NCBI GenBank assembly: GCA_030765045.1 | Contig: CM060963.1 | Location: 120,285,735 to 120,349,734 of the forward strand | Source: Tenodera sinensis | Taxonomy: Eukaryota > Arthropoda > Insecta > Mantodea > Mantidae | Direction of reading: 5' to 3' | Length of the DNA: 64,000 bases | Shown here: one piece after another, positions 11,640 through 23,799 of the stretch | Numbering within the stretch: position 1 is the first letter of the stretch | How the letters are laid out: every line of letters begins with the position of its first letter | The notes under the pieces: model-generated | Databases searched by the model: none | Told to the model about the DNA's origin: nothing | Seen by the model: the letters and a program-made list of their open reading frames with translations, nothing else | Program-made: the position numbers and the translations under genes

Positions 11640-12240
11640 ATCTATACCAACTAAAGGGATTTTTGCATTCCACCCAAATATTCCGTATCCAGATTTCACG
11701 AAAAATACAAGTTTTCAGACTCCTGAATACAAAAAGAGAGCATTTTTAGAATAAAATTGTGTCTGTGCGTACGTGGGTGGTTGGATGTGTTGGTGGGTGG
11801 ATTTAGTGGATGTCTGTGTGAACATCATAACTCAAAAACGAGAAGTTATTTGAATACCCAACTTGACATCTAAGTTCAGCATCTTCCAAGTTGCGACACG
11901 AAGATTTTCAAGAAAAAGTTCTAGCACATCCCAAGCAACGTTTACATGGAAAATTATTTATCACTTTTTATTTTCTTAAAAATTATATCAGCGATTTTGA
12001 TTAAAACATCAAATTTTTAAGATACTTTGATGACAAATAAAATGTATGTTTCGAATTTTCTTGTAATTGCCTGTGAGCACCTTTTCATTCTGAGTTTATA
12101 AATTGCCAGAGGTAAACAAAATCTTAAGACAAAAAAGGTAGATCACGTTAAAGCATACAGCTTATGTTAAATAACATTTTAATGGGAAATATTTTCATTT
12201 TCACGAGCAGATTAAATTGTTTGTTCAGGACACCACCTTT
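11640..12240 (+). repeat. R1 dispersed repeat
   Basis: Contains the R1 order: TTCCACCCAAATATTC, a GT-rich stretch (GTGTCTGTGCGTACGTGG), ATAACTCAAAAACGAGAAGT, CATCTTCCAAG, GACACGAAGATTTTCAAGAA, TACATGGAAAAT and ATTTTGATTAAAACAT. A short R1 3'-end piece also lies at about 11100-11200. The 11200-11640 stretch between them is unrecognised. Confidence 0.55.
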
Positions 12241-12539
12241 TAAGACTTGGCAGTTGAATCATCGCTACTCAGCCTGAGTGTCTGTAGTGGACAGAGGTGG
12301 GGAACCCCGGGCGGCAAGCCTTGGCCCTTCATGGGCTGTTGCGCTAGGAGTTTAGTTTTATATATTCAAGAATAGAATTATATAAATAACCATTAGGTTT
12401 GATAAGTGATCGCTTACAACTTGTACTTTTATTCGATATATGCATTTTATATGTATTTGTTTCTACATGTTATATGTATTTTTATAACATGCTGACGATG
12501 CTATAAATTACTATGTAATTTCAACAGCAGATAAACATA

Positions 12540-13023
12540 AACGTAATCAAATACCTGATATGATCAAACAAATACAGAATCTACATACAAATATAGTCTT
12601 ACACTGGGGTGTTTTTGGAGATGAAATGGCTGATATTTTACCAAAGAAAGCACCTAAAATTACTTTAGTGGTAAAATAGAATTTCTTCTATAAATTAATT
12701 TAAAAAATGTTAAAAGAAAAATAACTTCAAATGATAATCAACAGATACTTCGAAATGAACAGTCAACATGGAAGAAAATTTTGGATAAGATCCACCAATA
12801 GTTTCTGATTTAACAAGAAAATCCTCTGTTACTGCATTTCGACTATCACAGGAAATGATTGTTTGAATAAATATCCTTTCAGAATTGGAGTACTGGTATC
12901 TCCAAATTGCTTATTATACTGCAAAGAACAAATGGGCATGGAACATCTAAAAGTTTGTAAATCCCTTATTGTAGCACCAAACTATTGGGGAGCAAGGAGG
13001 AAAATGATTTCATTATTTACTCC
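12540..13023 (+). pseudogene. LINE ORF2 remnant (RNase H and C-terminal zinc-knuckle region)
   Basis: The plus strand reads HWGVFGDEMADILPKKAPK, resembling the RNase H block of I/Jockey-group LINEs (W-P-H-G-x-x-GNE-AD), then after frame breaks VTAFRLSQ, and an open stretch SPNCLLYCKEQMGMEHLKVC ending in NYWGARR. The Cys-Cys-His-Cys spacing matches the C-terminal knuckle of such ORF2 proteins. The reverse transcriptase part is missing. Confidence 0.6.
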
Positions 13024-13029
13024 TGAGCA

Positions 13030-13395
13030 TTACACACACGCACACACACACACGCACACGCACACACAAGCACACACAGTTTTAGTAGCATTAACTATTT
13101 CCCAGATATTCTTTGTTTTTGGTTTTAATTTTGAAATGGTTAAACATTTTTAAGCGGTAAGTCGCTATTCGTTTCTCTCTAGTGACCATGCAAAGAGAAC
13201 GGAATTTTAAAGACAGCTTGGCTATTGCTTAGTTCCACTGTATTTCCTATATATGTACTCGTCCCTGTAACGAAATTTGTAATTAAACAATTCTAGTAAT
13301 GTTTATTTGGATTAATATGAAGATTGAAGAATAAGATTCTGTAAGATTAGTTTGGATGGACAAAGTCATATGAATGTAACACACCGGATTTTTAT
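13030..13395 (+). repeat. R1 repeat 3' part preceded by a CA-rich microsatellite
   Basis: Interrupted CA repeats (13030-13077) lead into R1 blocks: CCCAGATATTCTTTGTTTTTG, CATGCAAAGAGAACGGAATTT, GTTTATTTGGATTAATATGA, AGAATAAGATTCTGTAAGA and ATATGAATGTAACACA. The LINE remnant ends directly at the microsatellite. Confidence 0.5.
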
Positions 13396-13618
13396 CACCA
13401 GAATGTGCTGTCAAGAAGAGGATTCATTTGAAGTGGCTATGAATTTCAAATTTACTTCATGTAGAAGTTGATATCTATTTCATTTCCAGATATTCCCCTA
13501 GCTCTGTTCGGCACATAACTGCAATTTTTAACCTTTATCTCAATACCTTTGTCAAATGTAGAACTAATATTACATCCCAAATGTTGAAAAAATATTTAAA
13601 AATATATGAATATATTTA

Positions 13619-13966
13619 AATTATTCTTCTTTATCGGATTAGCCCCTCGTATGGAGGACTGACACCTTATAGGACTTACAACTCTGTGCTTAGGGTCAGG
13701 CTCCTGTCGCGGAGCACAATAACCTATACACCGGACAGAGTGAAGACCTGGAAGCGGGTGGTCAGCCAAGCACCATATATGAGAGTGGGGAAGAGGATGA
13801 TATGAAATACAGACGAAATCCATGAATGGAAAGGTTATGATGGAGACGTTGACAGGGACAACTCATAGAAAACCCAGCTCAGACGCCACGAATACCGCAG
13901 ACGTGCCCCTGGGATCGAACCCGGGTCGCCTTGGTGATAGGCGAACGCTTGGCCATGGAGGCGTCT
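13619..13966 (-). mobile_element. tRNA-derived SINE with 10-bp TSD
   Basis: On the minus strand the head carries ATGGCCAAGCG (A-box-like) and GGTTCGATCCC (B box). The body passes through CATATCATCCTCTTCCCCAC and CTGACCACCCGCTTCCAGG and ends in GATAAAGAAGAA. It is flanked by AATATATTTA at 13609-13618 and 13967-13976. The body and tail match the SINE at 40091-40452, defining one family with a shared 3' end. Confidence 0.8.
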
Positions 13967-13976
13967 AATATATTTA

Positions 13977-14906
13977 CATTTATTATAGAAACTACTTCTA
14001 AAAGTATATCCTTTGAATAAAATGGAAGGAAAGTGAGAATATGAAATTATTCCTGTCTAGTCTTACAGGTGCCCAAATCATGGGTACAAACAATAAACAA
14101 ACAGTTTTGGATGGGTTATGTAACAGTAGAGCTGATAAAATAAGACAGATTTGAAAATAATTTCTATCTGGAAGGAGAGTGTTGTTCACACAAGAGATAT
14201 CCCGGCATTAGAGACCGAAATAGTTAATTCACCTAATCACGAAAGGACAGTTTAGGAGAAGGACGAGAAATACGAGTAGGAGTACGCATTATGACTCATT
14301 GACTCTGTCTCATCCTCATAAATTCCAATACTATTATATTATATGATCTGCTTCCTAAAGGGCATGGTAATGGATTGATTCGTTGATAAAGTATCTGATC
14401 TCCAAGATGCGCTTACGGACGTATGAAATCAAACTGCAATTAATCTTATTTAGGACGTCCGGCTGCGCTGCGCTGCAAATCACGAGATGAATGAACATGA
14501 CAGACATATAAAGTAAGTGAGAAATCGCTTTGGTCAAGTGGAAGTTTGATAACGCGCAGGAAAATGCGCTGCATTTGAATTATGTCGTTTTAAATGCATA
14601 GTGGGAATCATGGGACGTGCTTAACACAGGGCAAGTTTAATGAAGTTACGCAGCCATCAGAGAAAGAAATGGAACAGCAATTCCTATTAAGTGCACGATG
14701 ACGTCAGCCACAAACCCCGTAGTCATACTTAGGTTTTATTTGCTCACTTTTGCTGTAAAAGTTGCAGTTCTACAAAAATCTGATGCATTGCAATCTCATG
14801 ACCTGGTCTACCCATTATCTTTATTTTTATATAGCTTCTACAAACTATGGTAGCTTATTTTGCTATCCACTTTGCATTAATCGCAATAAATTTCGCAGAA
14901 AATTTT
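13977..14906. other. Non-coding, nothing recognised
   Basis: No conserved ORF or repeat structure that I can support; a purine-rich stretch lies near 14240-14280. Confidence 0.35.
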
Positions 14907-14914
14907 CATTAGAG

Positions 14915-15023
14915 AAGGCCTGGGTGCCTCGCGCTGTACCTTGAGCGACCTTCTTTTTTCGCCTGCTAAACCTACAGTTATCAGTCAAGGACGTGACCAC
15001 TGAGCGCTAGTTGCCCAGCTCTG
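14915..15023. mobile_element. 109-bp hAT-type MITE
   Basis: The ends are imperfect inverted repeats: AAGGCCTGGGTGCCT at the left and, on the other strand, CAGAGCTGGGCAACT at the right. The flanks are CATTAGAG (14907-14914) and CATTACAC (15024-15031), a decayed 8-bp TSD. The length equals that of the MITE at 19132-19438 after removing its SINE, and the interiors align. Confidence 0.65.
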
Positions 15024-15199
15024 CATTACACATTTCGTTGTTTTTTATGCCCCATTCACAAGAGAAATGGAGGAAACCGACTCGATAGACAGATATTTAA
15101 AACTGGGCTGCCATATCCTCACGAAATTCCATATTCATTTTCCATGACATCGAGAGATACAAGTGATGAAGTACAGCACTTTAAAAAATGGCAAAAGGA

Positions 15200-15720
15200 A
15201 AAAAATCAAACCAATAACAACGTATATCTCAAAACTGGATAGTGCCAAAAAGGTTACTTAAAGTAAATTGTTATTTTTAAAGAGCTCTACATTTCTTGTG
15301 TGGTAAGCTTTTGTATATCTCTTATGGTTTACCAGAAATGTACAATTACACAAAGTGTCTTTATTTAATTTTGTCATGTAAATATCTTAAACATAAGATA
15401 TTTAATCAAAATCGGGAGAGTTGCTTTTGATAAAATCGACTATTTCGAAAAGTCTTCCATGAAAAGGGAAGTTTGGGGAGAGGGGAGTTTGTTGGATATC
15501 TTTGTGTTGCCTCCTTGGAAGATTCTCAGCCTAAATTCCAAGTATGTTAATTTTCACACATTTAATTTTTGAGTTGTGCTATTCAGATGAGCAACCATAC
15601 GGACATTTTACTAGAATTCCTTTTTTGGATTCAAAACACGCATTTCGTTTAAAATGTTTGGGTGAATGCTATAAGTACTATAATAAATGCGAACATTTGT
15701 CTCTTAAGCGCTTAGCATAG
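15200..15720 (-). repeat. R1 dispersed repeat
   Basis: Reverse orientation. Shared blocks include TTTAATCAAAATCGGGAGAG (complement of the GATTTTGATTAAA block), CTCTTATGGTTTACC, and the GATATCTTTGTGTTGCC stretch that is the complement of the 'atgcaacacaaagaa' block in the 58-kb copy. Confidence 0.5.
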
Positions 15721-16059
15721 CGCAAGCTTTATACCTGAGACAGTACTGCATAGACTCACAACAAATGAACTTTCACTATCATCTGTCCATTGAAAGACTG
15801 TAAGACCTCAGCTGTTCAACTATACAGCCGGTCGCTTCCCAGTCCGTTGTAATAGGCCCCAGTTCTGTCTGTCACGGAGGGGATTCCGGCACGTCAGCCG
15901 ATGATGCATTGTGCGTCAGACCCTGGAGGAAGGATATAGAGTACCCTACAGACGGCCAGAACCCATCAAAGGCAGATCTACTATGATGGATTCCAAACAG
16001 ATACAGGCAGTTCTTCAGCCCGATTGAGTTCCAAGTCGCCACAGAGAGCACACACCGGC

Positions 16060-16345
16060 TGATCAATCAGTCCCCCCTAGCGGATCGCAGCGCCTCCCCT
16101 CAGCCGAACACTGCATTTCCAGAGCGTAAGCTCCACCACAGCGCATTTTGCTGGCGACGCTGCTGACACTTACAGCCTGAAAACATCGGATAGATGGAGT
16201 GAAATGATAGAGAGTGATTCGGAGATGTACGGTAAATATCCTTCCCAGCATTCGCCTAATGTCAGGAAGATCGACCATGGGAATCAAACCTACGACCTCC
16301 TGAATGCGGGCCACAGACTTTACTACCTCAGCCATCCCGCTTGAT
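16060..16345 (-). mobile_element. tRNA-derived SINE, second type
   Basis: The minus strand begins CAAGCGGGATGGCTGAGG, with an A-box-like TGGCTGAGG and a B-box-like GGTTTGATTCCC, spaced as in a tRNA. A GC-rich body of about 230 bp follows. The body differs from the SINEs at 13.6 and 54.6 kb. Ends are approximate. Confidence 0.55.
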
Positions 16346-16374
16346 TTATAATACCGTACATTCCCTGACCGGCC

Positions 16375-16570
16375 GGACCGCTCCGCGGCGGCACCGCACC
16401 GGGCGAGGACCTGCGCGCTCTGCGCCAGAGTTACGCATAAGGAACCGGCAAGTCACCGGTACGGAACACTAACTACTGTACTAACTTGCATTAGACTTAC
16501 CTGAATCACAAGAGATGCTGAAATTTATGACCTTCAACGTGAACACATTCCCTTTATGTCCGAAAACAAT
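16375..16570 (+). repeat. One terminal repeat of the 52.9-kb DDE transposon family
   Basis: Matches the left terminal repeat at 52925-53107: shared CCAGAGTTACGCATAA, CGGCAAGTCA, CCTTCAACGTGAACACATTCCC and CCGAAAACAATTCTG. No opposite end is visible nearby, so it is a solo end. Confidence 0.55.
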
Positions 16571-16859
16571 TCTGGCTATACCTATTCGTAATAAGCCAAT
16601 AAGTTGACAAAACCAACACAGATATGCTCTATTAGTTCTATACAGAACACAAGGCGTGATCCGCACCTGCAAGGTGACAGTACCAGCCAATAAAATATAA
16701 GCATGACGTAATAGAGTACCCTACAAAAGGTAAGGAATGCGGTGTATGCAAAAAGACAGAGATGATTTTTTTCTGTGCTGTCTGTACTAAACACATAGGT
16801 ATCTACAGTGGCAATTTACCCTTCCCCCGAGTTAACTCAGGCGACCTGCTCTCGCTGTT

Positions 16860-17538
16860 GGCTCCTGACTCATCTTGGTATTCAAGCTCAACATCTTCCA
16901 CTATTGTGATGTAGATTTTCAAGAAAATCCCTCACCCCAGATTACGGTTTACATAGAACATTTCTCGAAAAATTGTACTTTGTCAATTGAAATACCATAT
17001 GCTTAAGATATTTTATGCCAAATTAAATGTATAACTTGAGTTTTCTGAGAACGGCTTCTGAAAAGTCCTCTTCAATCTGGATGATTTTTGCATAAGTTGT
17101 AAATCGTAAGGGGTAGACAAAATCTTGCTGCTCAAAGAATTAGATCTCGTTAAAACACCCAGATTAAGTCGAATACTGTGTGTGCGTGTTCGTGCATGTG
17201 TATGAACCATTTTCGAGATATTCCTTGCTATTTGTTTGAATTTTCCAAAATTTATACTTTTATCAAATCGAGAGTCCTTGTTTAATTTGTTCTCTCTTGG
17301 CTATGCAAACAAAATCGACTTACAAAACCATCACACAGGGACCAGCTTTAAAAGATTTAACTAACACTTAAAGCTTACTATATTCCCCCTATTCTCCTTG
17401 TACCTACTCTTGTAGTAATGAAATAATTTTTGCAGACGTTTATCTTGATTAACATGAAGCAGATAGAGGAATAAGCGTTTGTATGAATAGTTTGCATGAG
17501 AGTTGAGAAAGTTACCTATGTGAGTGCAACGCATCCGA
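16860..17538 (+). repeat. R1 dispersed repeat with GT-rich segment
   Basis: Contains ACATCTTCCA, GTAGATTTTCAAGAAAATCC, ACCATATGCTTAAGATATTT, TTGCATAAGTTGTAAATCGT, a GT-rich segment (17176-17210), GGCTATGCAAAC, AGCTTTAAAAGATTTAACTA, and the terminal ATCTTGATTAACATGAAGCA block ending GTGAGTGCAACGCATCCGAT. Confidence 0.6.
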
Positions 17539-17835
17539 TTTTTTTTTTTTTTTTTTTTTTTTTTCCTTTTCTAACTTCATTATAGACGAAGAGAGAAGTA
17601 AGAAAACAAACTTACCAAAAAATTACCAAATTTGATAGTTTAAAATTGAGCAGGCTTAAAATTAGGGGTATAGGGTAAACACGAAGTGGGACACCTCGCA
17701 CACCGCGACTAACTCAGATCTATCGTGGCTACCACCCCGCAGGAGGCAAGGGATGAAGCGAGAGAACCACAGGGTGGCACAGGGTCGCAGTCAGACAGGC
17801 CACAGAGACGCGCGGAGGTCCCTAACAAGGCTTCA
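17539..17835 (-). mobile_element. Retroposon of family X with poly-A tail
   Basis: A T run (17539-17564) marks a poly-A tail on the minus strand. The GC-rich body contains CCGCGCGTCTCTGTGGCCTG, GGTGGTAGCCACGATAGATC and GTGCGAGGTGTCCCAC, all with counterparts at 21690-21880. No TSD was resolved, so a SINE or LINE 3' end are both possible. Confidence 0.55.
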
Positions 17836-19120
17836 GATCTCTTCATCTCCGCATAGGCGTTCCCCCAACGGAGGACAGCAGTCGCCCAAACGCCACCTAG
17901 CGCCGAGAACAGCAGATACCATGCGCAAGCATCCACGCCATGGCACCGCCAACGCCACTTACCTGAAAGTACACCTGAAAGATGATAAGGAAATGGGATT
18001 AATGGAAATTATGAAAAGAAAACCGTGGTATGAAATTATGCACCCCCAGCATGCTTAAAGTTAAGTTACCCGCAAGATTTTCTAAAAATTGGAAGCATTA
18101 ATCTATTACGCGCAGCTTTTCTGAAAGATTGTGTTTCACGAAAAAGGTCACATATAAATACCTGTTTAGACTTGCGGATCAATAGTTTTCGTTATAACTT
18201 TCCGAAGGCTTGAAGAAACCCATTAATATAAAAGTAAATCCCAATGCCCGTTTCTTGTACTCCGGAAGTTTTCCTTCCAAAAATAACTCGTACTAAGGTC
18301 CATTTATTTGCTTTGTATTTTTCATGCATTTACTGAACAAGTAGTTTATTTATTTTATATTTTGATTGTTATATTCATTTATGTGTGTCCCTGGTGAATT
18401 TGAATTTTCAAATGGCAGTGTAATTAATATTTTTTGTTATGTGGCGAAACATTTATTAACAAGAAACCCATGTTACGCTAGTATCATACATTCAAAAACT
18501 GCATAATATTAAGCTATACATGATGGAATAATTATTTACGCAACATGTGGCTGAAGCGGGACCTTTTTACAAGTGGACAATTCCACGGTCCACTCCTTTA
18601 CTAAAGTATTATTTTATTTACCGATCATAAAAAATTCACAATCAACAGTTTTGTGAAATCAAAATGATAAACATTTACAGTGAGGTTTAACTTTAGGTCC
18701 CTATTGAGCATAAACAATTGAACAGCATACACAGTATGGCTTATGGACACTGGACATAAGACACTGAAATTGAAGCATCTGTTCGCATCGAATCTCATTA
18801 GATGTGCTGTGTGTGTTTTTCCTTTTCTTTCCTGTTTATTTATTTCTCTTTCTTTCTTTTTTTATATTCATAAATAAAGTCATGTTCTTTGCAAAAATAT
18901 GATTGATTATTGTATTTTAATGAATCCAAAATATGAAATGAACGCTTGAAAAATACATTGTAGTTATGTAAGTAATCAATTCTAAAATAAACTAAAAGTA
19001 ATCTAAAATATTAAGCAGAGATCAGTATGTCATAAAAAGTAATTTAAGCATGGACAACACCTTAAAAGATTTTGGGAAATGAACGTGATGATTCTCCTCC
19101 ACTGACAGTTTCACACCAGT
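17836..19120. other. Non-coding, nothing recognised
   Basis: AT-rich DNA with no TIR pair, tRNA-like head or conserved peptide that I can support. Confidence 0.35.
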
Positions 19121-19131
19121 ACTACCTATTA

Positions 19132-19438
19132 CAGGCCTGGGCGACTCCTTCTGTGTGCGTGTGTAGCGTTTAAGGTCCGCTTTTACTACATACGGCACCG
19201 CAGGCGGTGACACTGATGCTACATGGAATGAAGATGGAGCACCGGTGGAATGAGATGGCTGGGGAAACCTGAGAACCCCGAAGAAATCCGCCCCAGCGCC
19301 GCTTTGTCCACCACGAATCCCACATGCGTTTGCCTGGGCGACTCGCAGGATACCTTCATTTTTACGTGCTAAACACACAGCTATAAGTGCATCGCTTTGA
19401 GCAGGTTGCGCTCAATGAGCACAAGTTGCCCAGCCTTG
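19132..19438. mobile_element. hAT-type MITE interrupted by a SINE
   Basis: The ends CAGGCCTGGGCGACTC and, on the other strand, CAAGGCTGGGCAACTTG form short TIRs of hAT type. The flanks ACCTATTA (19124-19131) and ACCTTTTA (19439-19446) are an 8-bp TSD with one mismatch. Without the SINE and its duplicated target the MITE is about 110 bp, matching the copy at 14915-15023. Confidence 0.7.
19148..19331 (-). mobile_element. 5'-truncated SINE with 13-bp TSD
   Basis: Matches the body of the SINE at 54558-54800 (GCACCGCAGGCGGTGACACT, GGAGCACCGGTGGAAT, CCACCACGAAT) but lacks the tRNA-like head. It is flanked by GCCTGGGCGACTC at 19135-19147 and 19332-19344, the mark of target-primed insertion. Confidence 0.75.
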
Positions 19439-19729
19439 ACCTTTTACTAAATACGTTATTCAAAGAATATAACAAGCACTAAGCTGAATACAATCATTTC
19501 TTTTTCTGACTTACCTTTTTTTTTTTTTTTTTTTTTTTTTCCTCAATGTTAACTCTCTTCATATCCACACTATAAGCTTTACACTGATCTATCGTATATA
19601 CCCATTTTCACTACAAGCATTACAATACATGTATCATTGGGTAGGTTATTGTAGACGTAGCGTTGGTTTAGCACATCACAATCAAAGATAATGTTAAAGC
19701 TAACAATCATTTTTTAATATCAATTAGTA

Positions 19730-21076
19730 CAGGCATCGGCAAACATGTACTCAATGAGGCCTCGCAACTATGACGTGTCAGGGGCAGCGCTTATTCTGTC
19801 TCCCCCTCCCCCTCCCTCGCAGCCTTAACTGGCACTGCATACACACCGATCACGGGCGAACTGTCCTCTCGTATTTACCTGCACTTCTAAACATGTCTGT
19901 CAAAGTGTAATTTAATACTAAGACTTAAAGATAAATTTCTGCGCTTTAGAGCGCATGTAATTATTCCTGGTCTATTAAATTTGATATCTAGAATAGCACT
20001 ATGATTATTTCTTCTCTCATCATGTAAGGAACGTAAGGTGTTTGTTGTGCTCTAAAGTTCAAAAAGGCACTCATCAATGGAACATCAAGCGGCATTATGA
20101 TACATGTCATAAGATCACCATACAATTATAGGCAAGCATGTATTCATAAATTTACACCACGATTTAAAGTAGCATAACACTGACGTAATGTCTTTTATTC
20201 ATTTTTTTTTTTTTTTCAGATCTAGATCGGACGAACCAACTGCAACAGCTCAAAGAACAATATTCAGATAATACACCTAATATTAATTGAAATATTATAA
20301 CTGATAGACAACTTTACGCCAGTTATGCTGTTGCTTTGGAGATTGCTCAGTCACTGAGGTGTTTTAGTGATGGAGATTTCATAAAAAATGTGAGAGTAAA
20401 GTTGCCAACATAATTTTCCCTGAACAATATGATATTTTTAGTAATATTGCATTATGACCACGAACCATACAGAGAAGGATATATAAAATAGGAGAAATAG
20501 CTGAAAAAAGACTACAAACCGAGGTCCATGAATTTATAGCCGTTTCTCTCGCGTTGGATGAAAGCACTGACAACGTTGACACAACACAATTGGTAATTTT
20601 CACTCGTGGAGTCACTAACCACCTCTCGAAACAATAATATATGCTTGAAGTCATTCCACTTAGGGAACATACAACAGGGACAGAATTATTTCAAGCATTT
20701 AAGAAATATGTAGAAGGAAAGAAACTGAATCCAAAAAAATCTTGTATCGCGATTAACAGATGTTTATCTGCGTGCTATACTGAGAGTGGCTACTTGTGAT
20801 ATATCACTAGATTTTCATGGTACATTGCAAATAGAAGTGAATTGAAATATATTGCTCAAATATCTAGGCCTACCTAAAGTATCGTAGACCACTCGTAGCT
20901 GGATTCAAGTATGTGTACTATTCCTTATTGTACTCTGTGGCGAGCGAGTCCAGCACTGACACTGAACGAAGGTCAATGTCATCCCCTGTTCTACATTACG
21001 TCATGTGTATTGCGGGTTGCATGTTGAGACGTCATACTCACCCCTCATTGAGTAGGTACATGTTTGCCGATGCCTG
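19730..21076 (+). mobile_element. hAT transposon, internally decayed, 8-bp TSD
   Basis: The TIRs CAGGCATCGGCAAACATG are perfect for at least 18 bp and continue imperfectly to the CAATGAGG motif. Both flanks are AATTAGTA (19722-19729 and 21077-21084), a perfect 8-bp TSD as expected for hAT elements. The interior holds a transposase remnant at 20280-20830. Confidence 0.9.
20280..20830 (+). pseudogene. hAT transposase remnant (ZBED5/SCAND3-like type)
   Basis: Plus-strand pieces in changing frames: SYAVALEIAQSLRCFSDGDF, then RRIYKIGEIAEKRLQ, then HEFIAVSLALDESTD followed by DTTQLVIFTRGV, then MLEVIPLREHTTGTELFQAF. The LALDEST-D block holds the first catalytic aspartate of hAT transposases of the type domesticated in vertebrate ZBED5/SCAND3 genes. 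At least two stops and one frameshift, and the C-terminal dimerisation domain is missing. Confidence 0.75.
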
Positions 21077-21689
21077 AATTAGTACAACTCCTGCTTCTCA
21101 AATGAAGTCTTGTACGACGATAACAATCCAAGTGGATATCAGCTTCGACTGGGATGTCTACTAACGAACGAAACGCTGTTATATATTATTGTGTCTGAGA
21201 GGAAGAGACGCTTCTGCTCTGCTTATACAACTTCCGTAGATATAAGTGCAATAACGAAGCAAAGAAATGCGTCTTTTACTTTAATGAGAAAAGAATCCTT
21301 GGTGAAATATAAAACAAGTCGACAATTGCTGAAAATGCATATTCCACAGTATAAGAGGAGAGGCTCGAGCTTATGGCCTCTGCACGACGGCAACATCACA
21401 GAGTCCATAACGAGTTACATCACTACAGGAAGTATACTACAACCTCTCGAAAGTAGTTAAAACATTACTACAGGTGCAGGCAACTTATAATCTGCTTACT
21501 GTCAAACTTAATGCTAATTTAAAAATAAATGACAGACATCAAGGAAAAGCTATGAAATGAGCAAATTAAAGGATGAAGAGAAAGGGAAGGCATTTAAAAT
21601 AAATTTTCAAGGGAAATCTAGAAGTTATACTTGAAAATATTAACGCAAATTGGAATCATCCTAAAGTCTGCATGCAGGTAACAACATAG

Positions 21690-21885
21690 GGACTTCCGCG
21701 CGTCTCTGTGGCCTGTCTAGCTGTGACCCTGTGTGACACCTTCGTTTCCCTCATTTCATCCCTACCTCCTGGGGGGGGGTGGTAGCCACAAGAGATCTGT
21801 GTAGGTCGAAGTGAGCGAGGTGTCCCCCTCTGTATCTGTATCCTTTCCTCCTTTACCCTGATTGTGCACAGTGTAAATGAAGGTG
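21690..21885 (+). repeat. Repeat of family X
   Basis: Shares CCGCGCGTCTCTGTGGCCTG, GGTGGTAGCCAC and GCGAGGTGTCCC with the minus-strand copy at 17539-17835. It has no poly-A tail here. Confidence 0.5.
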
Positions 21886-23640
21886 AAGACGGAAGAAAGA
21901 AGAAAATGGTATGCCAAACACTTACAATGCTCACAGTCGATGCTGAAAATATCCTCCATCTGCTGCAACGCAAACCTGACACTTGTATCAAAGTATAAAG
22001 AACTTTTGAAGTTCCACAGCAGTGATGACTTCGGTTTCTTCTCGTTTCAGGTTATCAATAAAATGAGGATTGTCTCTGTATACCAGCCCTATCCAATAAT
22101 TGGGGATGTATTTTTCTAGTGCCCTTCATAAGCAAATGTTTTACCCCTGCAATTTCTAACATTAATTAAAATTTCAAGACAAAACTATTTCCTTCCAAAT
22201 ACCTTTCCAGTACACACCCATGAAGTATGTTTTTGTGCACCTAAAGCTGCACTCATTACTATCTTAACCATTACTTTCTCTGTTTCTTCTCAAAAGGAGG
22301 ACTTGCCCTAACGGTGCAAGCAATTGTCCTTCTATTGTGTCATAAAACTTTCTGCCCATGACTACACAGATTTACCGATACCCATTTCCTCCTTCCGTAA
22401 TTTTCACTTAGGACCTTAACTTGTCGGGAATTAGGGACAGACATTTGGCGAGAAGCTTCGAGAAATGTGCACATTCCAGAAAATTTGGCGGTAATTCGCC
22501 TCGGCTATGTAAACGCGACGGACAGTGAAATAGTTGTAGTGATGGCGCCCGCGCCTCCTTAGGCATGAGTTAAACGTACCCGAGCACATAAGAAAGTTGG
22601 ACAGCACTGCTGTACACCCGCATTGTAAGTGCACATTATTGAACATGTATTGTCAGAGTGCTGCCAACAACCAGCTGCAACATGTAAGTATACGCGCCTG
22701 CGATCTGCCAGGTCTAGCGTCCACTCGAGTGTCATTGTCTCTCGAAAAACACACAACTAACAACCCTGTAGATAACCCATCTTAGCTTTATTTTACATTT
22801 TCTACAGGCTTGCACAACCTTAAAGTCTCCTCATATTTTTGTTTTATTTTATTTTTACTTTGTGTTTTTTATTTAACTGATGAAACAATATCATTGTTTT
22901 CGGTCTATTTATAGTTAATACCTGCAATGCATAACTTGTGCATATATAACTTTAATAGCTTTCATAAATCCTTGAGCAGGCATCAAATACAATTTCTCGC
23001 TTAAAAACAGCAAAATAGTTTTGTGGAGCTATTAAAGTTTTATATTCAAGATAACATTATCATTCAGATAATGTTCTATTGAATAAAATTAACTTGTTAC
23101 AGAAGTACTGTTCAGCTGTAATTTCTAATGGCTTGAAATTAAGATTAGTAGGAAGAACGTACCGTGTAAATCTTGGGATAAATGGAGAGTAAATGAAGAA
23201 GGAAAAGCGTTAAATATGTTATTAGTTTATAATACATATACTTCAGGCAGCAAGAAAATTTTACGGTGGGAACACAGGAAGAGGGCAGAAGGATATAGAA
23301 CATTAGACGGCGAACTGGGACAGGGAACTTACAGGGCAAAAGAAGACGAAGAAATAGTGTCTTGAAAGTGAAATGGAAATTTTGATTTAATCCACAGTGA
23401 AACAAAAGTTCGGACTGCACAAAGAAAATAACTATTAAAGTGCCTTTTAGAAAACCATAATACTAACGAAGAATCTAATTAATTACTACGAATACTGAAA
23501 ATAGGGCATAAGTTTGTAGAAAAACAATATGAGAAAGAGGAGCATCCTAAGTAATTAGCTGAATAAATGAAACAGGTATAGGAGGATATAACAAAGGACA
23601 GTTTTAAGGCAGACGTGGAGTAAACACATAACATGCCCAA
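21886..23640. other. Non-coding, nothing recognised
   Basis: Only short ORFs without recognisable motifs. (ATTA)n starts at about 23656. Confidence 0.35.
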
Positions 23641-23799
23641 ATCAACATTTTTAATTAATTAATTAATTAGGTCCGATGGACCCGTCGACCCAAGACAGGG
23701 ATGATCTTCCACAGCTGCTGGGGGTTACGAGTGGGTGATGTGACTGCCAAAATGTAAAAATTTATGCCCACAATAAACATTCATTACACTGCCCAATCA

